Positions 1 through 9,485 of a stretch of DNA of 64,000 bases are shown in pieces. The notes beneath the pieces are model-generated. The model was given only the letters and a program-made list of their open reading frames with translations. It was not told the origin of the DNA and did not search any database. The stretch is from Nemopilema nomurai (Eukaryota > Cnidaria > Scyphozoa > Rhizostomeae > Rhizostomatidae), in contig ML133389.1 of assembly GCA_003864495.1 (NCBI GenBank), positions 868,001-932,000 of the forward strand, in the 5' to 3' direction. A program made the position numbers and the translations under genes. Numbering within the stretch: position 1 is the stretch's first letter; every line of letters begins with the position of its first letter.

Positions 1-300
1 ATGAATGTGTATATGTATCAATGCAAGTACAGAGGTGATTCTTACGGAAGATTTTAACATGAGAATGATTCCATGACTTTATCTGTGGCACTTGTCTAGC
101 AATTTCTAGAAAATATAACAAAATGCAATAAGACAATGTAACAAATGGAAATAAGAACTTCAAAGGGCATTTATAAGCAGCAATGAAATGAAGAATTTAA
201 GCAAATTTTATTTACGCTGTTGTATGAAAATATTCCATCAAGGACCGTTGTAATATGGGGTTGCGGTGGGGGTATAATTGAGATGTGGTGGGGATGTCGT

Positions 301-371
301 TACCTCTGGTACCAGACCCACTATTCCTTGGTTCATATCCTTGGTACAAAGTGGGTCTGGTACCCAGGGTA
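301..371. repeat. Short inverted repeat (22-nt arms)
   Basis: Arms 301-322 and 350-371 are reverse complements except for about two mismatches, separated by 27 nt. The arm carries the core GGTACCAGACCCACT. Close relatives of the same 22-mer occur singly at 2623-2644 and 48729-48750, so this looks like a small dispersed MITE or the end of a family. Confidence 0.75.
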
Positions 372-465
372 GGATGTTGTTGGGTTGTGGTGGGGATGTT
401 GTTGGGTTGTGGAGGGGATGTGGTTGGGCTGTGGTGGGGGGTGTGGTTGGGTTGTGGTGGGATAG
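372..465. repeat. G/T-rich minisatellite
   Basis: Imperfect repeats of a ~20-25 nt unit built from GGGATGT and TTGGGTTGTGG. The open frames across it on both strands (for example proline/threonine-rich on the minus strand) are by-products of the repeat and not genes. Confidence 0.6.
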
Positions 466-2497
466 ATGAGTTAATTGTTTTAGTGCACACAACTTGAATA
501 GGAGCACCCACGAAAGGCATCAAATTCACCATCATTTTGGGTCTTAACTGTGTTGTATTTTATGAATTTTAACAAAAATTCCTTTCGTGTTTAGATATTG
601 GCTGAATATTTAAGTAAATAGAACTGTGTTTGGATCGCATGAAAGTATTTGCTACAAACGGAGGGCATCGGACAAAGTATTGACTGCTTTATCCTATTCT
701 AGTGATAAAAGACACTTTTACTTATAGTTCATATTTACAACTTTAAATTAACAACTTTTATGATACGATCATTGGTATTAGAAGTATAGATGTTTTATGC
801 ACTTAAGGGTTTCTTCAATTTTCTACTAAAAATACTGTGAAATTGTAATCGAATGATATGTAAGGTTGCCAGTTTAATGTAACGGATCGGAAAGTTTTGC
901 AACCTTTTAAAGTATCGAATTAGGCATGAATAAATAACTAGTGTTTTGTTACTCCAATTTTTTACACTTTTACTCATTGAACTTAGAGCCTAATAGGCAA
1001 TTTGCTACCTTTTCGAATGAAATCCTGTGTACAACGTTAATCATCATACAATCAATCAAAATAGCTCTTACCACGTGTCTTTACTTGAAAATCTTCCCAA
1101 ACTTTTGCCACTTGCGTTACACTCACAAAATCTAGAAAATGACACACTTCATATGTTATTGAGCTCTAACGATCACAACCAGAGACTTGAATGCAACTTA
1201 AAGCAGGACAAACTACAAAAACAGAGGCGTAGCCAGAATGGGGAGATGTTATAGGGTTAAATGCGTCCTATAACTTTCGAGTAATTCACAGAGTGAGAGA
1301 TGGAAAGAAACGTGCTACTCGGTATAAGATTAGCGACAGACTGATTAATAACAACAACAACAACTATACAATATACATTTGACTAGCGTCCAGTCCTACT
1401 ACAAAGATTGTAATAGGACCACTGATCTAAAAAGGGACTGGTTCGAGCAACCAATTGTTTTTGCGAGGCAAAATTTTGATACGGATATTGTGGCACTAAT
1501 AGCTTCAATTGATGAAATACAGGTGGTATTATTCTGTGGAATCCATGAGCGAAATCGTGTTTGACTGGAAATTTATGATTCTATGCACGGAGAGAAGCTT
1601 CTAGAAGCGTTGTTCTTTTATTGAGCATCTATATATAAATAAAGTGTACTCAAATCATACCCATTACATAGTGTTTTCATTTCTTCGTACACAACAATTC
1701 CTCGTACACAAAAATGCTGAAAATGTTTTTCATTTTAAACAAAGCTCGGATAAGCGATTGGTCGGATACTTGAATAGGTTCCATATATTGCACCGTATAT
1801 AGTCATGATGCAAACATTAGGAAGTAACACGGTCCATCCCTTGTTTGTACAAGGAACTTGCACAATATATTTTTAGTTGCCTTGATCAGTTCAAAGACAG
1901 AGACACCACGTACAACTAGCCATTTGGGAAGGCATAGTGATACTAGCGCCCACGAAACATGTTTGACAAAACTGTATTAATATTTGTTCTGGCAAGCACA
2001 ATCAACATGTATCAAACGTTCATATCTTATCCTGCCGCAATAATTGGAAGGTCTACAACTTTCTTATTTGGTTGAAATTAACGCCCTTCGGCGACAAACG
2101 TTTAGTCTTATAACATCATCCTCATTATCCTACAGTGTGTTACTCTTCAACCATTTGAAGCCAGAATTTTCAAAAATTTCAAAGTTAGAACCTCAGCTTG
2201 GATTTGTATATTTTGAGTTTGCTTTTCAAGCTTCTCCGCTAAGTGAGAGGGTTTCAACGGGATCTCAAAACATACGTATGACGATCATTTGAAGCTTTTT
2301 GGAAACTCGTTTATAAGCACAGGCAATGTGTTCCAACTTCAGAGTGATTATCTCAACATGGTCTTATTTATCTAATGATCTCATCACAAGCTCGTCTGCA
2401 CTTTCGGTCAATTTCGCGCTGCCAGTTGGAAAGGCTAATGACCTTATGAGAACAGGCAGTGAACGATGTTTGCAATAAAACAAGAAAAACAACTTAC

Positions 2498-2573
2498 AAT
2501 AAAGTACAGTGATGGCAATGATGATGCAGGCCATCCGAAAACCAATTGCGAAGTTTGTTGCCAATTTCGACAT
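2498..2573 (-). CDS. Putative first coding exon (membrane-anchor type)
   Basis: On the minus strand an ATG at 2573 opens 25 codons: a short charged start, then a hydrophobic stretch (residues about 14-25, IIIAITVLY). It is followed by a consensus donor, TATT then GTAAGT, at 2497. This is the shape of a signal-anchor exon of a type II membrane or secretory protein. The P-type transposon's target duplication begins 75 bp upstream of this ATG, which would put the insertion in the promoter or 5' UTR. No downstream exon was found within the window, so a chance open frame with a good donor is quite possible. Confidence 0.25.
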
Positions 2574-2647
2574 TGTTCCTTTGAAGGTCCGGTATTTTTA
2601 AGGCTGCGTTCACACTAAAAGCTACCCTAGGTACCAGACGCACTAAA

Positions 2648-2655
2648 CTAAAAGC
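2648..2655. repeat. 8-bp target-site duplication, left
   Basis: CTAAAAGC directly abuts the left TIR and is identical to 8075-8082 beyond the right TIR. Confidence 0.93.
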
Positions 2656-2689
2656 CATAGAGTTAGGAATATAAAACACTAGAGTGCGC
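2656..2689 (+). repeat. P-type transposon left terminal inverted repeat
   Basis: 34 nt, the exact reverse complement of 8041-8074. Complementarity stops at base 35, so the arm length is exact. Confidence 0.95.
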
Positions 2690-2730
2690 ACCAGACTCCT
2701 GCGCGTGAAGTACCCATGCGCCATATTAGG

Positions 2731-3688
2731 CACTTTAAGCATGGACAACGGTAACCATAACGATAACCATAGGACGCATTTCCTTCCTAGTGCGCACGCG
2801 CCATAGGAGATTCCCCTACCGTTATCGTTCCCACGTATCGTTCTAGAACGATAGAAACCAAATCTATCGTTCTCTGACAACGATAGGATTTTGTGATGAA
2901 TTTCTTTGCATTACTGTGGATTTAGAACTGGATATCGCTTGAATATCATTCAACCACCAGCCAACTGGATAAGTTCTGAGTTTTTGATACTTTTTGAAGG
3001 ATTTAAAATTGTTTTCACGACGATATGGGCCTACCGACTTCTCGATGTTTTGAGATTCATGCAGGAAGTTTGTTTTCATAGCCTGGCAGATTAAAATTCT
3101 TTTTGTAAAAGTTGACATCGAAAGTAGATAATTAAATTCCCTTAGTTAGCACTGAAAACCCTTCAGAAAACTGTTTTTAAGGAAATTATTTCAGCGATCA
3201 AGTGCCCATGATGAGCAAAAGACCGACTGGTTGACACGCAGTGCGGAAAGAGATGAAATGGAATGAAAGAAAATGTCAAATACATTTAATTAAAAAGCGT
3301 GCCCTGTGTTCTCAAATCTGGACTCGTCTTTGAACTCTCAAGTGTACTTTTTTCAAGACAAAACTTCGTAGTCCCAAATTGGAAGTTTAGATTAGATCTA
3401 GGCCAAATGTTCGCAAATTTTGACTAAGGAGCCAATTTTTTGTCATAAATTAGACATAGATTGAAAGCGATATTCCCACTGCTGTTAATATTTTTAAAGC
3501 TGTTCTTTATTTAACTCTAAAATGACAAATAATTGAGATTTAAAACATACTTCCTCTCGTAAACAAGGACGTGCGCCATTCTGACAGCCGCCCCCTATGG
3601 TTGTCTGATTTCACCACAATGATAACGGAAACGATGACGTTCCAGTCTATGGTTATCGTTATGGTTATCGTCGGGCATGCTTAAAGTG
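2731..3688. mobile_element. Probable nested inverted-repeat element inside the P-type transposon
   Basis: Arms 2731-2772 and 3647-3688 are 42 nt and match at 38 positions as an inverted repeat. The outer end is CACTTTAAGCATG and the inner part is a repeat of ACGATAACCAT. Between the arms there are many more ACGATA/TATCGT words, including the perfect 18-bp palindrome at 2836-2853. No gene is present. I could not find a target duplication, so these may instead be subterminal repeats of the host transposon. The excess non-coding length on this side favours a nested non-autonomous element. Confidence 0.55.
2836..2853. promoter_or_regulatory. Perfect 18-bp palindrome
   Basis: TATCGTTCTAGAACGATA reads identically on both strands and lies among several further TATCGT/ACGATA half-sites (about 2760-2890). 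It could be a dimeric binding site, perhaps for a transposase. The function is inference. Confidence 0.4.
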
Positions 3689-4033
3689 CGGAAGAAAACC
3701 GCCAAGTGCGAGGACCTGCAAAGCTATTTGACAGTTTTTGTATGGAATTATCTTCATAGCTTTCATGATGACATTAGACGGTAAATAAATCATCATATTT
3801 ATTTTTCCAAGGATAACATTCAACAGTTTGTGTGGAGTTTTGCTTCAATCATCGTCAACAGCGGCAGCATATGCCCATTCAGGCCTACATGTCTGGCCTC
3901 AAAACGTACTTATGTAGACAAGATTTATGGTAAAAATAGAATTAATTAGGCCGTATTAACGTAACTGTGTTTTAAAAAAATCAACTGAAATTTATGTAAA
4001 GCTAACATATAGGTTATTAAAAATATATATTAT

Positions 4034-7000
4034 CTACAGGTTCTTAAAAAGTACAATTGTAGTCAACTTCTGACAAATGGGCGCTTGGCGTTTTTTTACG
4101 ATGACTCTGTTGTAGAACTTTGCGTAGGTTTGTAGCCTTAGCTTTACATATCGCTTTGCTGTTTCTTTCACGAGCTGCATGGTGTGTGAATCTTCATATC
4201 CTGGATCTTCAGTCAATCCATGGTTTGACAGCGTTGGAAAGTACGAGTCCAGTGATGAAGAAACCTCTTGAACACACTTCAAGATTATGCATTGACAAAT
4301 TCCACGTTCTGCTGATATCTTTTTGTCATTGTCTAAAACAAATGCTTTGAAGAGTTTCTCGCAAACTTGAACTATCTTGAAAAGACCGTAGCTTGCAAAT
4401 TTTAGTTCACCATTGTTTTTTCTCTCTGTTAGTTTGCTGTAGTCTTCGTTAATGATGGAATTGTAGTTATCTTCATCTAGTGCTTGTATATTTTGCCTCT
4501 GAATGGCAGTTGCACATACTGAACAAGTAATAACTGAAAGCATCCTCCTTGTTATAAACCCTGCAATGTAGTACAAAACATTTTCTCTGTATACACTTTT
4601 TCTCATCATGCTTTCATGCAAGTTTAGAGCTTCTGTATCTTCTGTATCAGAATTTGCTTGTAACACTGGAGAAATTCTCTTGGACCATTTTATGGTGAAC
4701 AGGGGTGTCTGAGCTGTTTGATCAAACTGGACACAATTTGCTTTTAAGGAACCTTTTACTGCATTCTTAAAAAGCATACTTTGTAGAGATGAACGGAACT
4801 GGAGTGAATCAGGATTATTATTCCATCCATACCTTCCACGAACACAGGAAAAGAAGACCTCAAGGTGGTCTTGCGAAAACCGGTATGTTAACACATACTT
4901 CAGAGGGTTGATAGGCCTTTGCAATAAACCCCTTGCAATTGCTAAAATGGATTTTATAGAAGCAGCAAAGCAAATGAAGCGTGTTTTTCTTCTTCAGTTA
5001 ATTATCTTGTAACCCTCCCCTTTTGTTGCCCCCAAAAGCATATCAGCTGTTTCTCGTAATGATTTCTCACACATACCAATATTGTTGGTACATAGGGGGG
5101 ACTTGTAGCCTTTTGCTCTGGGGGTTCTTGAATTGAGAATATCAAAAGCTCGGTCCACAGACCTTATGAACTTGACTGTGCCCTCACTTTCCTTAAAATC
5201 TGGATTCTTGATATCTTCTCGCAGAAATTCAATTGCATTGGCTACTGATGAGCTCATTGTTTGTGCTGCATATTTTACATTCATTTTGTGCATATGCCAC
5301 TGCACATGGTTAGTATTTAGCTTATTGGCTAATAAGAAACCTTCTTTATCTTGAAGACTGTGGAGATCCTCTATGAATTTCCATCTTACTTTTTCGGTTT
5401 TGCCTTGCACTGAGATTTTGAATTCTTTCCATTCACCACTAAAAGGTAAAAGTAGGATTGATAATTTGTTTACTTTCTAAAGAAAGAATTTAGTTTGCCC
5501 AAAATGAATAGTGTCATAAAGATCATACCATTGAGAAATTACAGTGGCCATTAATTTGAGTTAAACAATTAGCTTTTAGTGGCAGGTAAATGCTAGTTTT
5601 ATGGAAACTTGTACAGTATGCTGTTTGAAAGACATCCCAAATTACTGCAAGCTGTAAAATCACTGTTATTAAAGTTCCTAGTGATCATGTTAGCCATAAC
5701 AGAAAATTTCTCAATGTGTACTTACAGGGTATTGCATAGAAGCTTTAACATATGGCAAACATCAAATATAATATGAACAAGATAGCCATGGCTTGGATGG
5801 GGAAAACTCATGTCTATTGAATTGTATGTTTGACCGAACTGGCAGCCAAGGCACCTTGCTGCCTCTTGGTTAACAAATGTACCATCCCAGATTACTGCCC
5901 ATGTGACAAATCCAGCATTAGCTAGCAGAGACAGTGCAGTACGGGTAAGCTGAGCAAGGACACACCAGAAATTTTGTCAATGAGAAAGTAGCCAACTATT
6001 GACTTCCATGTTGATCCACCAAGTCCAACAATCATAAATGCTAACACTTCTGATGCAAGTTGCTCTTTGCATTCAACAGCAGCATTTGACCCATAGTCTA
6101 CAAAGCCTGAATAAAAATATCAATTAGCATTCATGAAAATAAGCATAACTAAGTAGTGCTTGTTTGACTTTGAGAAAAATATAGCTAGGAGGTACTATAA
6201 ATGAAGGTATATAACAAAATATAAAGATAAATTGAATGTAAAGAGCAATGTTCTTATGGATTCCTTTGAGGCCATAAGGGACCTTTTACCAAACATTCCC
6301 CCTCCTATACCCTCTACTTGAAGGTAGAAATTGAACTTGATATACCTGAGTAACACTGCTCCCGCCGATCCCATTGTGTCTGTTTTCTGATACTCATCCC
6401 ATCTATGAAAAGTGCAACATCACATGTGATTTCGTTTGATGACAATTTGTTCTTCAATTGTTCAAGCACATCAGATAAAAAACCAGGCTTGCAGTCAATG
6501 GATGTACACCAGTTTCTAAGTGATGCAGGGTGGGGGAGTGGAATAATCCTCCGCATATATCTGTATGCCTTGGGGGAATGATAGTGTAGAGTGACAGCAA
6601 ACTGCTTTATCATTTGAGAGTAGCGATGGGATTTTACACTTCTGCCATGATTTTTGGTCATATTCCTGACTAACTCCATAGACAGTCCACCAAACTCATG
6701 CTCAAGAAGACTTAAAGAATCCTTTGTCAGCTTGTTTTCCTTCTTTAATAGCTTGAGGTGCCCTCCCAAAGTTTTTATTTTTTTATTTTTCCGTCTAACT
6801 CTCTGCTGCAGTGTTTTAATCTTCAATTGCTTGCGCTTCTCTTTCATAGACTTCAACATCCTAGCCTTTTTAGGGGAAACCTTTGAGCTATAAGTATGGT
6901 CTTGTTGCACTAACTTTGCTCTTTTCAATGGACTGTCGTTCAGCGCTTGTTTCCTCTTTCTAATGCTGCTGTCAGAACGCACACTTGTCGTTTTGGGCTG

Positions 7001-7951
7001 TAAATGCATGGGATAATCTTCAAACACAGATGGTGCTACTAACGGTTTCAGCATTGGCTTTTGATCTTCAGCACGAACTTCATAATCAGATATCTGAAAA
7101 TGTCTTGAGCACACCCTTGAATTTTTCGTTACATCTCTTGCTGTAAAGTCGTCTCTGTGGATGTTGTTCACCCATTTCTCTATCATGTGTTCACCTTGAG
7201 AAAAAGGGAATCTGCAAAAGAAAACCTTATTTAAAAATGAATAATCAGCCAAGAGTTTGGACAATGCAAAAAACTCAGTCTCAACCTTAAGATATCAATT
7301 AAACAGCATTGATATAATGTTCGAATTTAATCAAAAGTAACTTCTATGAAAGGTTGGCAAGAAAAAAATTTGTTTCTTACAAACGACATCTTAGTCTTAT
7401 ATATAATGTAATTTTTAGTCCTATGCTTGTTCACATTTTCTAACCTAATTTTATTTAAAATAAAAAGGAATATACTTACATTTGGTGATATTTACTTATA
7501 GGTTTTTGTTTTACTAATTATTTTTTTATTTTACTGCCAGTAAACTATTGTACTTAGGATCTCTGCAATTATTACATTTCGTTGTTGATCTTTTTCAATT
7601 AGATCGTCAGTCGATTTCTTCAAAACTTTTGCGAGTTGCAAAATTAAAGCATTTTAGATTGTTAATTCCTAAAACGTGACAATTGATAATGATAAATATA
7701 AAGAGAAAATTAAAATAATGAACGCAAGTTACATATTCCTACTGACATATTTTGCGGCTTCCAAGAGCTCCGAAAACACGAACGAACGTAAACATGCAGT
7801 TTTACAACGCTGTTCAACTACACAAACCTATTTTTAAAAGACAGGATCAGATTTTATCTTACCTGTGAAAAGACACAGTTTTCCCAGTTCGTTCTGCGTA
7901 AGCATTTCTCGTTTTGGGGGTGCACCTTGCAACAACGCAGTCGTTCGGCAT
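4034..7951 (-). pseudogene. THAP9-like: THAP-domain P-element-type transposase (broken)
   Basis: Four minus-strand exons with good GT-AG junctions: 7951-7863, 7211-6346, 6106-5726 and 5438-4034, together about 913 codons, close to human THAP9 (903). Exon 1 plus the start of exon 2 make the THAP zinc finger: Cys5 and Cys10 (CVVARC) pair with VCSRHF, and the domain ends at a PSVFEDYP box. A Lys/Arg-rich coiled coil follows in exon 2 (about residues 140-190). Then comes the transposase core, with FIDGMSIRKQ and CYSG just before intron 2, VDYG opening exon 3, and WDGTF plus FPHPSHGY later in that exon. The C-terminal part follows in exon 4. Two lesions are visible. One base is missing near 5966 (frame changes between DKISG and VLAQLTR; the first frame soon hits TAG). 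A TGA at 4996-4994 interrupts exon 4 in frame after GYKIIN, with family-like sequence continuing in the same frame. If neither is an assembly error, this copy makes no full transposase. Confidence 0.9.
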
Positions 7952-8040
7952 GCTTGTTTACAAATTTCCCGCCAACTTCTTTACCTCCAACAAGATGGCG
8001 CGTGGTGGCTTCAGCCTCGCATTGCGTAAACAATAGAGCT

Positions 8041-8074
8041 GCGCACTCTAGTGTTTTATATTCCTAACTCTATG
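8041..8074 (-). repeat. P-type transposon right terminal inverted repeat
   Basis: 34 nt, the exact reverse complement of 2656-2689. It lies 90 bp upstream of the transposase ATG (7951), so the promoter must be very close to the end, as in P elements. Confidence 0.95.
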
Positions 8075-8082
8075 CTAAAAGC
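8075..8082. repeat. 8-bp target-site duplication, right
   Basis: CTAAAAGC, identical to 2648-2655. Removing the element and one copy restores a continuous flanking sequence. Confidence 0.93.
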
Positions 8083-8356
8083 GCGCTTGCTTTTGGTTGC
8101 TTGCTAGAGCTTCAAATTACATTGCGTGTTCATATTGGTTAATTAATTGAAAGCGCGTAGGTGAACATTGTTTATTTGAATGCCTTTGAATGACGTGACA
8201 TTAGAATAGCATGATTGTGAAATTGCGGCTTATGGCCTTAGGGTCCAAAGGTCAGTCTCCTACCCAAACTTAATTGTGGGCGTTACTCTGCAATGGTGTA
8301 TTCAAAATTGTTGGGGCCCAGACCCCGTTTGGTAGGACAACACATTTGTTGAGTTA

Positions 8357-8889
8357 AGCCTGAAATACACGATCAGTTTTTATCAGTTTTTTGACTGACA
8401 GTCTTCACAAAAACCGATGTCCTCCATACACGATCAGTTTTTATCAGTTTTTTGACTGTCAGTCTTCACAAAAACCGATGTCCTTCATACACGATCAGTT
8501 TTCTTTAGTTTTGAAATGAGTTCATGTTTTGATTAGATCGGCTCTTTTACAATGGAGCTTGATCAAAAAACAACTGCAGTTCTTCTGGCTGCGGTTCTGG
8601 TCGTCAAAAAAGCCAAAATAATATCGAAAAAAGACAGCAAGTTCTGTTTGGGTAAAGCCATGGCTGGGAAGGCTTCCATGCTTCTATGAATCTGTCTGTA
8701 TTGACAACTTTCTTCGCCATCTTTATTGACAACTTTATTCGCTAAAAAGTCAGGAAGTTGGAAGTGTTCAACTTATTCAGTCAAAAACTGGAGGTCATTA
8801 AAGCATCAGTTGTTATCGGTTTTGGCTGAATACACGAATTGTTTTTGACTGAAATCTATCAGTTAAAAACTGACCTTGTATTTCAGGCT
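8357..8889. mobile_element. MITE-like element with internal tandem repeats
   Basis: The left end AGCCTGAAATACA at 8357 is matched by its reverse complement ending at 8889, and imperfect complementarity continues inward (CAGTTTTTA). Near the left end a 61-bp unit containing TACACGATCAGTTTT is tandemly repeated, starting at 8366, 8427 and 8488. There is no coding capacity, and a clean target duplication was not found. Confidence 0.65.
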
Positions 8890-9485
8890 GGTAGCACGCA
8901 AAGTATGATAATAAATTAATTGATTATAACATCATGTATTTAGGTAATTTGAATCGTTATTGTTTTGTGACGGTGGTGCTTATATAGTAAATAAAAGATA
9001 TGATTGCAGTATAGTTTAGAAGTCAAGGAGCAGATAGATTAAATTTTTAGAAAAAGCGTTGGTTGGTTCTTTTACTAACGATTGCATATGTATAATCTCC
9101 CACCTTAGTCAAGACGATTTGTTTTTTTCAGTTCCAAAACTGCGATGGTCATTTAAACTATCTTAGTGACTATAATGAAAACAATTCAATTAAGGGAATT
9201 AGCTAGAAGAAACCGAATAGAAAGCTAGGCTACAAAGCGAATGAAAATTCCATAGAAATATTCACTAAGCATTTAATTGCCTCATTTAGTTGACCGGCAA
9301 AAAAGTGCCTAGTGTACTCGCAGAGGTTGCCTAATTATTGCCCTACATTTTCAAATAATCAACATTCCGGAGTTTCCATTTTAAAAGTTGTGCAAGTTCA
9401 ACTTTTGGGCAATAAAATGCCCGGAAGTTCTTTTTGCATTTTTCAATCCTCGCTCTTGCTGATTGCTATTGTTCAGTAAAGCCCT
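8890..9485. other. Non-coding spacer before the satellite
   Basis: AT-rich sequence without open frames of note or repeats I can recognise. Confidence 0.5.

Larger units (their letters stand above)
1..2497. other. Non-coding stretch with small repeats
   Basis: I see no convincing exon here. The open frames are short, lack homology I can recognise and are not bounded by good splice sites. It contains the hairpin at 301-371, the G/T-rich repeat just after it, and an AATAAA near 1637 without an associated gene. If the putative minus-strand exon at 2498-2573 is real, this stretch would be its first intron. Confidence 0.5.
2656..8074 (-). mobile_element. P-type (THAP9-like) DNA transposon, complete ends
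   Basis: A 5419-bp element. Both ends carry the same perfect 34-bp terminal inverted repeat (2656-2689 and 8041-8074), which starts CATAGAG and ends GCGC inward. The flanks carry the same 8-bp target duplication, CTAAAAGC (2648-2655 and 8075-8082). An 8-bp duplication and CA...TG ends are what P elements show. The single gene inside is a THAP-domain transposase on the minus strand, so the element's 5' end is on the right. The ~1.4 kb between the transposase stop and the left end is long for the family and contains what looks like a nested element (2731-3688). The perfect TIRs and duplication argue for a fairly recent insertion, although the gene is broken. Confidence 0.93.
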
